This document shows positions 1 to 13,375 of a stretch of DNA of 38,584 nucleotides, in pieces. The stretch is from Pelargonium cotyledonis (Eukaryota; Streptophyta; Magnoliopsida; Geraniales; Geraniaceae), in assembly GCA_036897625.1 (NCBI GenBank), contig JAYMTA010000130.1, positions 1 through 38,584 of the forward strand, given 5' to 3'. Position numbers and translations under genes: made by a program. The notes under the pieces were generated by a model. That model was not told the DNA's origin, did no database searches, and saw only the letters and a program-made list of their open reading frames with translations. Positions within the stretch are counted from its first letter, which is position 1; each line of letters begins with the position of its first letter.

Positions 1-126
1 ACCATTTCTATTTATTTAATAATCATGTACTTAGACTAACTTAGTTCATGAGAGAGAGAGAGAGCTCCTCTATAATACCATTTCTATTTATTTAATAATC
101 ATGTACTTAGACTAACTTAGTTCATA
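1..126. repeat. Direct repeat, about 49 bp, two copies
   Basis: A segment beginning ACCATTTCTATTTATTTAAT occurs at 1-49 and again at 77-125. The two copies are separated by a (GA)n run (51-64) and a short spacer. They look identical by eye. It lies beyond the 3' end of the O-fucosyltransferase gene. The left copy starts at the window edge, so the array may continue outside. Confidence 0.85.
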
Positions 127-484
127 AATTTAGGAGCATTTATGTTCTGCTTTTATCAGCGCAAGGTATTAATATATAGAACAAAACTTGAACAGTTGCT
201 GTTTACTGTTGTACATGTGTTATAAGAAAAAGAATACAGTGTTTTTTCTCCATTGACACTACAAAAACTGGAAGAAAAAAAACGAGGACAAAATCATCCT
301 TCAAAAACTTTACCTCTATAATCCGCAAGCTGAGCAAGAACTGAACCAATACTTCTTGTTGGTTCTCCTCGGTCACTAACCTCAGCAAACTAAAAAAAAT
401 TATCTCCTCTCATACAAATATATGCTGGGAAGTAACTGGGACTCTGATAAAAAAGAATCTTTTAACCACTGTACATCTGCATCT
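127..484 (-). other. Probable 3' UTR and downstream flank of the O-fucosyltransferase gene
   Basis: This non-coding stretch follows the stop codon at 485-487 (minus strand). It is AT-rich with short A/T runs and no coding signal I trust; the open frame at 203-388 has no recognisable family. It presumably holds the 3' UTR and polyadenylation region. Confidence 0.5.
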
Positions 485-3400
485 CTAATCGTCGGGATCC
501 ATTTCTTCATCCTGCTCGGAAGATGGAGTTGAGTCTGTCGTGCTGCCGCCTTCATTATCAGGCAGCCCGTACAAATCTATTTCATCTTCTTCGGATTCAT
601 CCTCATTAGCAGTATTTTCTTGCACGGTAGCTGTACGGAGACTGCTCTGTATCCAACTGGGGCATTCGACCGCGCCACTATACAAAATCTCTAGTTCGGT
701 TCCCTTCCTAATCTCTTCGGATCTGACGTTTACACAAGAGCACTGCAGAATTGGGTGAGAGAGGAATATCTTTGACTTTGATTGATGAGTTTCCCTCAAA
801 AGGCCCTCCTCACCCAGGCTTTTGTTAAGATGGTCGCGCACTAACAGTGTCCAGTTGCGCGACGGATAGTAGAGATGTTCACTGATGTTACTTAAGAGTC
901 CAGCAAGATATTTCCTGCCCAAGAAAACAGTTTTGAGTATAAATTATGCAAGAATCACTGAACTGAAACACAAAATAAAACCTTAACGTGAAAGTGCTAA
1001 AAATGGAACATGGGTTACATATAAGAAGATGCTCCCTTAAGCATCTTTCCATATCAGATGTGGATATACATCTGATATGGAAATGACGGTCCAAGAACTA
1101 ATGCACTGACGAGGTTACTTTCAGTTACAAAATGATCTATAAATAACTGATTTAGAGGTTAAGTGTCATACTCTGGAAAAGAATCTTAGAATGTAACTAA
1201 CACTGTTGAAGAGATGTATATCACTACTGTAGCATGCCCACCAAAACGAACCATGTAGAAACCAGGAAGCCAAGAATACTAATGAGTTGAATTCTACGAA
1301 AATAATAACAGAAAAAAGCCAGAACAGCAACCAGGTAAAACAATGATTTCAACAAGAATGATGTTCTAGAATACTCTCTCTCTATTAGGGGGCCTTCATG
1401 CCAAAACCAAGAAGATAAATTTTTTGTCATCTTGTGATTACCTATCAGGTCGATATGTTCTGGAAGAAGCCATCTCATACAGCCGATGTCCCATGACCAA
1501 GCCTGAAAAATCTGGCAATCCGCTTCCATCATTATCAAAACCAGGAAAGAATGCATCTGCTTCTAGAGAGACAATATAATCAAGAGCAGCCCACAACAAT
1601 CTGTGTGCTTGACTCCTCAATTCAATGGGAGTAGGGTCTGGCTCTGCATCCTTCTCAGCAACCCAACCGTACCAGCCCTCCTTTTCATGTCGATAGAAGG
1701 GTCTGTCAGGAGGTGGAGGAAGGGGTCGGGGGCGAGGACCAGCCTTGTCCCATTCTTCTTTCAGTTCTTGAGCACTTTTAGCTGGAGGAGGCTCAACAGG
1801 CTCTGGAGGAAGAGATGTTTCTGGGCCGATTATGGCATCTAACTCTTGCTTGCTGCACAAAGAAGTCCGATCTGCTAAATTGGTGTACATGGCACGTAAA
1901 GGGATCATAACCCTTTGACCACCAAATGTTTCAGTACCAGCTAAATATATTCTTGTGTTAGGATGATAACCCATTGCTCGAAAGAGAAGTCCTACCTACA
2001 ATAACAAATTGCCGAAAGAGAGAAAGTCAGTTGTATTTTTTTACAGAGGGAACATAAATATAGTGTGGATGGGCGGGGAGGGGGGTTATTTCCGAATATG
2101 AACATAACATAAAGCACATGAACAAACTGATATATCCCCCATGATTTAGGTTATGGAATATAGATTGCAATGCTGAAATACATTATGGGTATTATTCCAA
2201 ACTCCAAGCTAAGTGAAATGTAGCAAGGTTATTATCATTCTTTGATAACCATGACAATAAAAAAAATGATAAAATCTTAACTTCAACACTGTAGAATTTT
2301 ACTGAACACTGAAGTAGATGAATAAAAACTGCAGAGCTAAATATACCTCTTCAGGAAAGAGAGGGCATGAGCCATTTGCTTTACGAGCAAATGAATCAAT
2401 AGATAATTCTTCTTTGAGAAACCCTTGTTTAATCATCTGTGCCCGTCGATACTGTATAAGTTCACTATGAACATCCTACACAATTACAAATACGACAAAT
2501 CATAACAGTAAGAGACTAAGAGCTAATTACAAATTATAACTATTGAAATAAAAAAATACAAATATAAAACAACTACAGCTAGATGCTGAACCGAGTTTCC
2601 TGTAATATTTTGTTATCTGTCAGCTTATTGCATTACTGAAGCAACCAGAGACAAACTAATGCTAGTAGGAAATAAATGTGACTCATCAAACCAGACATTC
2701 TGGCTGATTTTAATACCATTACTGAGAGTTCACTAATTATTACTTTTCAACAACTGTACACAATTTTCCCAGACTAATATCAGACTTCAGAAGCAGCAGC
2801 AATGATTGATACAATCAATATATCTCTTAAAGAAGATCTTATTGTATGCTTTAACTTGGAGTTTCATGACATCTAATGAAAACCAAGTGATTTGATTTTT
2901 CTCCTTTTCTGGGGAAGACAATTAAATTTCTATACAAACCACAATCTAAAAACATGCAATTTATTTGTAGCCCATTGGCCATAAAATAGAATATGAGACA
3001 GAGGCAAGAATGGTGCTACAACCAACCTGGAAAAGCTCAGCACAACCATGATATGCTAAGGAATCTCTTACAAGACCAGGATGGAAAGCAAGATATGGCA
3101 GACCTGACACTCGTAACCTGTGCATAAAACATATTAAGTGCACTGAAGAGATAAGCTATAAGAACATATCAGAGTGTTTGTCTGTAAAGAGAAGCTCTTA
3201 ATAATTCATATCCATAGGATTCAAGGATAATATATTAAATTTTCAGATATTTTCGTAAAACACTCCTGATTATAGCCATAATTCTATACTGCACATAGAT
3301 GTTTTGTCATATGCTCAATACATATTTCCATAAATCAGACATTGTACAGACCTTTCTACCATTCTGCGCCCAAGTAAGAGAATTTCTGGTCGGAATTGAA

Positions 3401-6132
3401 GTGCATGGAAAGCTACCCTGCATCTTAGCCTCTGATATTCATCCAAGCTAGGAGGGAGTGTTTGCTGGAAAAAGAACAGAAAGATAGAGAGAGAGAGATG
3501 AGCGCAAAGCAAAAGACAAGCTACGACAGGCACAACAGCATAATGAAGAGCTACAAGCACTCATGAAAGCAAGTTATTATATTATCAGCCTACCCAGTTA
3601 AACAACCATATAACAACCCATCTGAAAGCTAAGTTCAGCGAAGATAATCCAGCTCGCCAATCATCAAGTATAAAAGATTTTTTTCTAAGTGGGTCTTTTA
3701 TCTTACAGGGGTCTACATACCAGCAACAATATGGATCATTTTCATATTTTCATGTCTCAATTGGTAACAAAAGTTACCCAGAATATAGAGGATCGGCATC
3801 CTACCACACTAATATCACCAATTCTGAATGACTACCACTTCTCTATTATATGTGAGTCACAGTGCGACATTTATGACAGACCTAGAAAAATGTGCTAATT
3901 ACTCACAAGAACGGAATCAAATACGTGAAACAGTTCAAAAACATGATTGGGACTCTCAACACTCCATCCAAACCAATTACTTGTATACTATGATGATAAT
4001 ATATTAAAATCTTCCCTGTGATGAATTTCCTTGAAAGAACTTAAGATGCTCACAAAGAACATGAATCCATAACTCCAACTCAAATACTTGTGTGCTCTCT
4101 CCTAACATAATACTGTTTACATTCAAGGAAAAACACAAATTTCCATATTGTCGACTTGATTTTTCAATATTGGCACTTGACAGGTCTCTAATGAATATCA
4201 AATTATGCATTTACAGCTTGAGACAAAACAATTAGCCCTGCAAAATCACATAATCTATCAAATTATGCATTTACAGCTTGAGACAAAACAATTAGCCCTG
4301 CAAAATCACATAATCTATAGGCACACACTTCACTTCATTATAATGTATGAATAACAGTGCTGCAATAAAATTTAAAATTTATGGTCCGCGTAACAGTCCT
4401 GATTCCACAAAACTCACCAAGCATAGAGTATATAGCCTCTTAAGAAATGTTGATACATATATTATGTTTAGCAAAAGGTGAGAAAAGAAAGGAAGAAACT
4501 TCAGCACAAGCTTAGAAGTAAAATAGAATGGCAAACCAAACTAATACTCAACAGAGAGAGAGAGAGAGGCCTATATGAAATAGATCGACTATCCAGAACA
4601 AAAGACTACTTTACGTTAGAAAACACAATCCATCTATATTCAAGGTAAACAGAAGAGGGGAAAACTGTAATACCTGTAGACAGCCTCCATCAGTAAGCAC
4701 CAACCCAATAACCTTAGCTTTCTTTAATGCATGCAATACTACACTAGTATAAAATTCTGGAGAAGCTGAGCTCTTGGGCTTAAAAATTTTGTACTGCTTT
4801 CTTTTCCTGGCCTCCTTTAACTGTGGAGGTAGGCTCTTCACAATGATTACATCATTTCTAAGTGCTGCTATAAATTGCTCCTCGTTGTAAATATAAGAAA
4901 AACTCTTAAACTTGGAACTGCATATTATAATAATTTGAATTCTTCATTACTCATCATAGTTATGGAATATTATACTGAAGGGAAAAAAACTACACTAAGA
5001 AAGTAAAGAACTATTGAAATGAATGTTTAATGAAGATAGGGCAAAACATAAGACCTGATGCCTTTCGAACTAGTACTTTCTTGAATCTCAGGAATGACAA
5101 GTGTAGCATTTAAAAGCCTGGCTATGGTGATGAGATCGCAAATCTAACAAAATGAGAATTTGTTAGAAACTCTAGTTAAATGGAGTTCAGGAAAATAGTT
5201 CGTGCTGGATATTGCCATACCGAAGTTCTTATCTTCTCAAATCCGCCAAAAACTTTGGCATATATGAAACCATTATTGTGTGCAGCTGGAACTGTTATAC
5301 AGCAAAAACAAATAAAATATTAAACTTGACGTACAAACAGTGAAATCTTGGGGTAAACGGGATTCCGGATAAAAATAATGATTTTCTGAAGGAAAGAAAG
5401 CATTTAGAGATTATTCCTTGACACATTATTATCTGTTTATCATCACTTACTAATGTTTATATGTATGTATATTCCTGCACTATCAATACTAATAAAGCCT
5501 CAACATTTGGTTTTCCCAATAAAAAAACACATGAATGTTCAATGGATCTTTTAGGGGACAATTTATGGTAAGGACAAAGAAGGCTACAAAATAAAAATAC
5601 CTAGACTACAATCACGGTAAGCAGAACCGCGACATTGAAATAAAGTATGAATGAATTAAGCCTTTCAGTTGAAACCAAGTATGATCAGATTCTCTACACG
5701 GTTAAATCAACAAATCACCCATATAGCAGGTTACAATTTCAAATTACAATAGCTTTTAGTGACATTACCGGGATATGTAGTTCTGGGATTGGCATATGGT
5801 TGGAGGGGCTCAAGAGACTTCACATTCCTCCACAACCTTTTATGTCCAATGCCCTGCGCCATTTGGAGCAAGTTCAATTGAACAACATCAAAACCAACAT
5901 TACAAAAATGAACCTAATCTTGTATTGCAAATGGTTTAAGACAACAAGAAACCCTAATCAGCATTACCTGCCTCCCCAAACTGAGATCCTCACCAAAACC
6001 CGGCATTGTATTGTAGTATCTGAGATCGGCATCAGAGTAGTTAGCAAGGAGCAGGTGCACCAACAAAGATGCAAGAGACACGACCCCAACTCCGAGCACA
6101 GCCCCTTTTATTTTGGATCTCACTACCACCAT
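485..6132 (-). CDS. O-fucosyltransferase family protein (GT65/GT68-like), ten exons
   Basis: Exons read on the minus strand: 6132-5968, 5853-5769, 5291-5221, 5143-5055, 4917-4674, 3464-3352, 3117-3027, 2475-2347, 1995-1442, 914-485. All junctions are GT-AG and in phase, giving 656 aa. The start is ATG at 6132; an upstream in-frame ATG is closed by a stop. Residues about 10-30 form a hydrophobic segment, so a type II Golgi protein is expected. Family blocks seen: EPLQPYANPRTTYP, AAHNNGFIYAKVFGGFEKIR, ICDLITIARLLNATLVIPEI, QSTSSKG-like ESTSSKG, DEYQRLRCRVAFHALQF, AYHGCAELFQDVH, GGQRVMIPLR, DYIVSLEADAF and VMGHRLYEMASSRTYRPDR. The C-terminus is an acidic Ser/Asp/Glu tail. Family members are putative fucosyltransferases acting on proteins or cell-wall glycans; the substrate here is unknown. 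The usual HLRFE-type motif reads FHPGLVRD instead. Confidence 0.92.
1046..1083. repeat. Perfect 15-bp inverted repeat (hairpin) in an intron
   Basis: Arms TTTCCATATCAGATG (1046-1060) and CATCTGATATGGAAA (1069-1083) pair perfectly around an 8-nt loop. It sits in the last intron of the O-fucosyltransferase gene. It may be a small MITE relic or chance; no target-site duplication was evident. Confidence 0.8.
4200..4319. repeat. 60-bp tandem duplication in an intron
   Basis: The 60-bp unit starting AATTATGCATTTACAGCTTG at 4201 is repeated immediately at 4261. The copies are identical over about 58 bases and diverge only at the last two positions. It lies in the 1.2-kb intron between exons 4917-4674 and 3464-3352. 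Near-identity implies a recent event or an assembly duplication. Confidence 0.95.
4553..4568. repeat. (AG)n microsatellite
   Basis: A run of eight AG dinucleotides within an intron of the O-fucosyltransferase gene. Confidence 0.9.
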
Positions 6133-8141
6133 AGTTCAGCCCAGACAGTGTCACGCGCAAATTGGACGCATCATATTGGCTCTAAAGAAATCAAGAACTG
6201 GAATTTCAACAGAGCCACAATGCACAAACTGAAAATTTGCACAAACACTTGTCACTTTACTTTTTGCTTGATTACCAGAAACTCCAAAACTTGATTGCAG
6301 AAGCTCCTCCGCGAATCAAGGCAATGAAATTAATGCAAATGTGTTGCCGGAACAAAAATGGAAAGTACCTGGAATTGTGGCCGCGTAATCAAGAAACCGG
6401 ATTCGTTGGCGAGAATCAAGAAACCGGAGAGGGAGGGTCAGATCTTGGACGTCTGTCTCTTCCACTGGTACGGCAGAAGATTACGGAATTTAGTCTCTCT
6501 TTGAAGTGGTTTTGTCTCTCTATTTGGGGGATTTGATGGATTTGTAGTTTTTGAATTAAATTGAAGTGAAGTGAAAATCAAGAATCTGTGCAAGATGGAG
6601 ATTGGGTTTTGGGTAAAACACAAGATTAATGGGATTTGAATTGACTTTTGATCACTTCCTGGATATGTATTGGACAATGGACATCAATTCATGGGTTACT
6701 CTATATAAAGCCCATCTGTTCTTTCTGGGAGTGACAGAGACCCATCAACTACGTTTGTGAAGAGTTGTTAGTTAACTGAAGTTGGAAGGAAATTTTGGTC
6801 AGAAATGAGGTGAAAATACTAACAATAAATGGTTTTTTTATTTATATATATATAGTAGATTTATGTTTGTCCTTGAACAATTATTTTTTGTTTATTTATA
6901 TTCTCCCGGAGAGTATCTATCATTTTTTTAAGAGCTTGTTTGAGAGATTTGCGAAACTCATGCAAAGTCTTATGTTTGTAAACATTAAACTTATATTGCT
7001 TATCAAAAAAAAAAAACTTACTTATATTGATCCTTAAAGATATCATAGTTTCTTTTTCCCGACATTACATGTACTATAGTTGTACTATAGCTCTAGTGTG
7101 GGAATTGACATTGGCCACCAAAGTTTTGTGTATCATACGACTCTCACAGAAGCTCCCGTGACAAATTCAATTCCAGTTTAACCCTTATTTTTGTTGTTAT
7201 TGATGATTACAATAACATCAATTCGAATAAAATATTTGATTATTTGGCTAAATTAGAAAATTTTATTTCAATTATAAACAAGAAATAACATTGTTCGATT
7301 GACACATACTAGATATGAGTTAATATCAAGTTGAGATCATATTTTTCATATTTTTAATATATAAGGTAGACTCGTACTAGATAAGAGTCAACCTTAAGTA
7401 GTTAAGTTTGCACACACATAAATTTAATGTACATGTTAGACCGTTTTTAATCTTAGATCAAACTAATGTTGATAGACCTAAATAAAATTCCAGTTAATTT
7501 TATTTCTATCCATAACGCTTATATACTCTAGAAGATAAATCCTTTAGAAAAATTTAGTCAACCACATGTTTGCCGACCCAAAATTTATACAATCCACCAC
7601 TATCAAACCATCTGTTTGTCAACCCAAAATTGATACGATCCACCGCTACCAGCATATTATAAAACACACTTCATACCGCAAGCAGAGAGATTCAAATTTG
7701 AGATATCTAAAGAAATTCGAAACGGTTGACCGTTTGGCCCAACTTGATTTAGTGAAAACAATTTTTTTTTTTTTTTTTTTTTTGTTTTTAGGGAACAAAA
7801 CAAGAAACAATTATTTAACCCAATATATATAAATAAATAAAAACATACGTCGGCAGTAAAAAAAACAAAGTGCTTTACGCTCCTCCTCCTTTTAGGGACT
7901 CGGGAGCAATCATAAAGTTCCTGTGTGACCTGTCTTCCTTACCTTTAAAGTTTCACTGTTTTCCATTGACGACCACAATGGATTCCTCTGAGTAGTTTCT
8001 TTCTGGTACTGCTACTCTGTTTTTCTGCTTCCATATTTGTTTGTTTCTGTGTTTTCTTTTGTGGGTTCATGGTGGTTACTGGTGATAGTAGAATTATTGT
8101 TTTTTTCTTGTTGTTTCAGGGAACAAAGTCAAGGAATATTG
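6133..8141. promoter_or_regulatory. Divergent intergenic region between O-fucosyltransferase and helicase A
   Basis: About 2 kb separates two divergent start codons. On the minus side a 5' UTR intron is likely: donor CCAG|GTACTT at 6369/6368 and acceptor CTTTAG|AGCC at 6182/6181, leaving a leader with a short upstream ORF (two ATGs near 6174, in-frame TGA before 6132). The upstream leader exon is CT-rich. On the plus side, TTGTTTCAG|GGAAC at 8119/8120 suggests that helicase A also has a 5' UTR intron; ATGGATTCCTCTGAGTAG at 7978-7995 is a short upstream ORF. The middle (6840-7860) is AT-rich with T runs and no gene. Confidence 0.55.
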
Positions 8142-11100
8142 ATGGAGAGGGATAAAAAAGATAGTAGCTTACTGGACTTGGTTTTTTCTTGGTCAATTGA
8201 AGATGTGCTCAACAAGGATCTCTATAGAGAAAAGGTTAAATTTTGCCCTTGTTTCTTTAATCTTTCCTGCATTTGGGCAAATGGGTTGATACTTATTTTG
8301 TGTTGCTTATTATAACAGCTATTTTTGTTTTCGTTGAGCACATTGTTACAATTTCTTCACTTCATGTTCATGCCATGTGCACACACTACACAGTGCACTT
8401 AATGCAGATTGGGTTTATTATTTTGATTGGAATGGGTCTGATTACTGTTCCAAACAGTTAGATTTCTGTGATAATGCTTATTGGGGTTGCATCATTTTCA
8501 TTTGATAGATTGTTTGAGCCTATTCTTGGAATATTCTAGGGGAATAAAAGTATGAGTGGAGAATTAGATAGGAAGCTAGTCACTCACTTTCGATATTGCT
8601 TGGTAATGTTGTAGAAGATGTGAAAATCGAAGATAAAAGTTCTTAAGAAGAGATTTACTTTCTGACTAGTATCGTATCCCTCCAATTCTCTCTTCATCTT
8701 TTAAAACCCATTATGGGTTTCATGAATTTGAATGATTGACTAGTTATACACTTGGCTATTTGAATGATGGACAGGTGCACGCTTAAAATCTGCTAATTGT
8801 ATCTAGCTATGCATCCCGTTTCAGGTGATGCGAATTCCTAAGACATTCTCGTCAACGGATAATTACATGAACTCATTTAAGTACCCGCTTGTTGAGGAAA
8901 CACGTGAAGATTTATATTCGAGCATCACAAACTTGTCGCTGGGTAAGACATGTGAAATACTGAGCATTGATCCTCATAAAGATTATAATCTTCCCAATGA
9001 TTTGTTTTACAGTGTCGAAGTAAAAAGAATACAGGATACTGAAAATGATGTGCATACGTATGAGCCAGAGATAGGAGACCTCTTTGGTCTGATGGATGAA
9101 AGCCCAACTTGCATGGACGACTTGCATAGGTCGAATGGACGCTATCTTATTGCTTCAGTTATAAGGAAGAATGAGAATTCTAAAAATGAGTATTCTGATG
9201 TCATTAAAATTGTAACGTCAATGCCCATTAATTTGGAAGAATACATGCAAGATAATAAGGAAAGGAAAACTCATTTTGCTGTGTTTCTAGTAAACATGAT
9301 TACAAACACGCGTATATGGAAAGCATTGAATCAAGATCTTGAAGGGGGGAACATGGTGATCATCAAGAAGGTGCTACAGCTAGATAATGCTGTAAGAATC
9401 ATGATTTAGTTCTTACGTCTTATATTTAGATTGGTGGTTTTGACAATATCATTTGCAGTTTGGATCTCTACCTTTAGGTAATCAGCTGTGGTATTAGTAG
9501 TGATTATAATTACTTGTATTTTTATATATGTATGTTTTTGTTTAATGTACAGGTAGGGGAAAACTGTTCTGTCTGTTACTCTAAGGAGAAGCACAGAATA
9601 GATGTGTCCACTTTAGGTACTACAATCCGCTCTTTTGATTTGAATGACTCCCAAGAAGAGGCAGTTTTAAGCTGCATAGCTGCAAGGGAATGCAATCATC
9701 AGAGTGCAATCAAATTGGTGTGGGGTCCTCCAGGGACTGGAAAAACAAAAACGGTGGCTTCGTTGTTATATGCCCTTCTACAGAGGAAATGCAGAACACT
9801 TACATGCACTCCAACTAATGTGGCAGTTTTAGAAGTTACGACACGCTTTCTGAGGTTAGTAAAGGGGCCACCTGGATATCAGAGTTACGGTTTTGGAGAT
9901 ATAGTTTTATATGGGAACGAGAAAAGAATGAAAATTGATGATCATGATGATCTTATTGATGTATTTCTTGATTATCGCGTGTATAAACTTCTACAGTGCC
10001 TTGCTCCATCATCTGGGTGGAAACACTGCTTAGACTCAATGATATCCTTGCTGGAAGATCCAGAACAGGAGTATATTAAGTACTTCCAAAATCAAGATAT
10101 GATTGGTAGTGTGGAAAATAATGATGCTGACGATGAGGAGAAGGATGATCAGGAGAATGGAATAAACAATAAGCTACACAGTAATATTGAAATAGAGAAG
10201 AATGATGCTCAGAAGTTCAAAAGTCAGAATCAAAATATTTGGATGAGGATAATTGCTCAAACAGTAAGAGAAAGCAAAAACAAGAAGAAATGGAAGGAGA
10301 AGTTGCGTTTTCAGAAGGAGAACCTATCAAAGCATAACAAGAAAGAGGACAAGGAAGTTGTTTTACATAATTGCAAAATTGAAAAGACGTTTCTTGAATT
10401 TTTTAGGTGGAATTTCGATAAACTATTTAAGCAGATGGATATATTCGTTGTGCCTATGTATACACACTTGCCAACTTCGTTCATACAGTTAAACATGGTA
10501 AACAGGATTTATGAATCATTCATTCAACTTGAAAAGTTGAGAGAATCCCTTATTGGATATGAAGGTGAAGAACAAACAGTGGCTAACTTTACTAGGTGGT
10601 TTATGACAAGCATGATCAGAAAAGAATGCCTTCACATACTCATGTCACTTCGTCGTACATTCAGTGTGCCTGATTGTGCTTCTGAACCTCAGGTAAGAAA
10701 CTTTCGTCTGAAAAATGCTAGGATGCTTTTTTGTACTGCCTCAAGCTCTGCTAGGTTGCATACGGAAGGTAATCAAAGACTTGAGATGCTAGTTATCGAT
10801 GAAGCTTCCCAGCTTAAAGAATGTGAAGCAGCCATCCCTTTACAACTATGTGGTCTCAAGCATGTTATACTAATAGGGGACGAGCGACAGTTGCCTGCAA
10901 TGGTTAAAAGCAAGGTTCTAGACTTGGTTCTAGACTTTATCTTGTTATTCTTGTTCTCTCTCTTTTTTTTCCCTCATAGAAATTTATGACGTTTGATCTC
11001 AATTCATGATGTTTTTTGGTACACTTAGATTTCTGAGAGGGCTGGACTTGGAAGAAGTTTATTTGAAAGGCTGGTTTTGTTGGGTCACAAAAATCACCTT

Positions 11101-13375
11101 CTCAATGTTCAATATAGAATGCATCCGTCTATAAGCCTGTTCCCGAAAAAAGAGTTCTATGATGGACAGGTTTTAGATGCTCCAAGTGTCAAAGCTAAAA
11201 GCTATGAGAAGCATTTTCTTGAGGTGGATATGTATAATTCTTATTCTTTTATAAATGTTGGCTATGGGCAAGATGAACGTGATGATTTAATTTTGCGGAG
11301 CCAAAAAAACCTGGTGGAGGTAGCAGTGGTATCTGAGATAGTTGCTAACTTGTGGAAAGGTATTTTGATGATGATCAATTGGAGATTTAGGGAGAAATTT
11401 ATCATATCAATTGAAAAGTCATATGGTGGTTTTCATATTTTGTAAAATATGATACTTTAAGTTTAGTTACTCCTAGATTTTCTTTGTAAACATGGTAGCG
11501 AGTTATATTTATGAATTTCCTCCCTTCTTTTTGCATCTCTTCTTTGCAGAATCAATTGCTAAGAAACAAAGGGTTAGTGTTGGGGTAATATCACCGTACA
11601 AGGCTCAAGTTCATGCCATTAAAAAGAAACTTGGACTGATGTGCAATACAGGCACTGCTAGTAACTTTTGTGTAAGGGTTCGCTCTGTTGATGGGTTCCA
11701 AGGTGGTGAGGAGGATATCATAATTATCTCTACTGTCAGATGTAATGCGATGGGAATAGTAGGGTTTGTTTCCAATCCTCAGAGAGCTAACGTGGCTTTG
11801 ACCCGAGCTAGGTATCCCAATATGTCTTGTATATGCTATGATATAATGAAGCTCAGATATATCTGAATTTGTTTTGTTGTTCTTGAAGTAAAAGTTTGGT
11901 TGTTTCCTTTTTTATAGGCATTGCCTTTGGGTAGTGGGGAATGGCACAACTTTGATCAATAGCGATTCTGTTTGGGAGAGATTAGTAATTGATTCCAAGG
12001 CTCGAGGATGTTTCCATAATGCAGAGGAGGATAAGAGCTTGGCTCAGGCTATTGCAACTGCCTTGCTTGAACTTGGTCAACTTGATAATGTGTTCAATAT
12101 GAATTCCCTACTATTCCGAAAAGCTAGGTGGAAGGTATGGCGCTTTCTGTTTAGCATTTTCATCACAAGCACATTCAACATCCCTCGTCATTCTGAACCC
12201 TTTAATTAGTTAAGAGCTCAGTTGAAAGTACCTAATCCATTTTAGTTGTAAGAAAAAAGGTTTTACAAAATTCTAAGAATAGAAAAACGATTCATTTAAA
12301 ATCAGTCTTAAGCCCTTGGTTATGCTCATCAGTTTCTTTTTCTAGCACAAGGATATGTACAGGACCGCTTGAACCAACACTTCATGAAACAGTAGATCTT
12401 GAAGATTAGTATAATAACTCATTAGCCACAGTGCATATTCTGAAAATATAGTTTGACTGAATTCTTAACAAGTACAGTGAATGCAAAATACTGAAGCTTG
12501 CATTTTCTATGAATAAAATTTTATTTGACCCGGAGTAAACTTTGCATTTAACTTGGTTCTGGTTTGGTTCATTTTGGCATCAGCTGGACCAAAACGAATA
12601 TGATGATTTGAGGAACATTACTAATCACTTAAAATGACCGTGGAATTGGCTTTTTTATAGAGTAGATTTGTGAACACATCCTTAATATTTAGATTTTCAA
12701 GAATTTGTAGGAGTTTTTCCAATCCAGTTGCTATACCTTTTCATTTATTTCATCCTTAAAAGCTATCAGTCCTACTTACTTTCATTTTGTCACAGGTTTG
12801 CTTCAGTGATGTTTTTTTGACTTCCTTGGAGGCAATCAAGAACATTGACATTCATAAGGAGGTGCTTTCATTGTTGATGAAATTATCATGTGGTTGGCGT
12901 CAGCCTCACAAGGAGATAGTCCACAATGTGATGAACGGTGACTCTTGTATCCTGTTAAATGAATACAAAGGTCAATGCACGACTGTATCTCATATGGACC
13001 ATAGATATTCTCAAGGAAAACTCCAACTACAACCAGGTTTTAAGGGTTTGGGATATTCTGCAACATTCTGAGATACCAAAGCTAGCAAAGCATATTGACA
13101 TCGTTTATGGGAAATATCTGGTTAACATGATGAACTTTTGCAGATACAAATATGTTGAGGGGTATGCAATTATCTGTATCCATTTTTTGACATTATTGTC
13201 TGCGACGTTCTTCTCCATGATGCTTATAAGTTTCTGCAGGAATTTTGAGTTGCCAGCAACATGGCCTATTGATTCAAATGATGCAAGAAAGAGCGATCTC
13301 CACAATGATGATCTTGTGCAATCATTATGTAACCAGTTCGCCTCACTTAGTCTGAGGGATGAATCAGAACCATAG
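8142..13375 (+). CDS. SEN1/UPF1-like superfamily-1 helicase, copy A; frameshift in penultimate exon
   Basis: Exons: 8142-8234, 8825-9391, 9553-10914, 11029-11359, 11550-11811, 11918-12134, 12796-13161, 13240-13375. The N-terminal block [16 protein letters not shown] and the EETREDL region are shared with copies B and [12 protein letters not shown] segment precedes the helicase core. Motifs: Walker A GPPGTGKT (about 278), DEAS (about 636), GDERQL, QYRMHP (about 702), [18 protein letters not shown] (about 831) and NVALTRAR. Such proteins are NTP-dependent RNA or RNA/DNA helicases; partners are not known here. A charged D/E/K-rich insert follows the Walker A half. One extra G at 12970-12971 (AAAGG) shifts the frame and brings a stop at 13069-13071, giving about 1035 aa instead of about 1110. 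The core is unaffected. Exon 7 is 366 nt against 365 in B, supporting a true one-base lesion or a base-call error. Confidence 0.88.

Noticed and set aside
5597..5640. Extra small exon RGSAYRDCSL in the O-fucosyltransferase gene
   Set aside because: It fitted the phase but has no AG acceptor and a stop in the upstream frame; exon 5853-5769 with the EPLQPYANPRTTYP block fits exactly instead.
5647..6294. 215-aa plus-strand open frame
   Set aside because: It is antisense to the first two exons and leader of the O-fucosyltransferase gene, whose splice sites and family motifs are clear.
6795..7046. Overlapping open frames in the divergent spacer
   Set aside because: Very AT-rich, low-complexity translations with no family resemblance.
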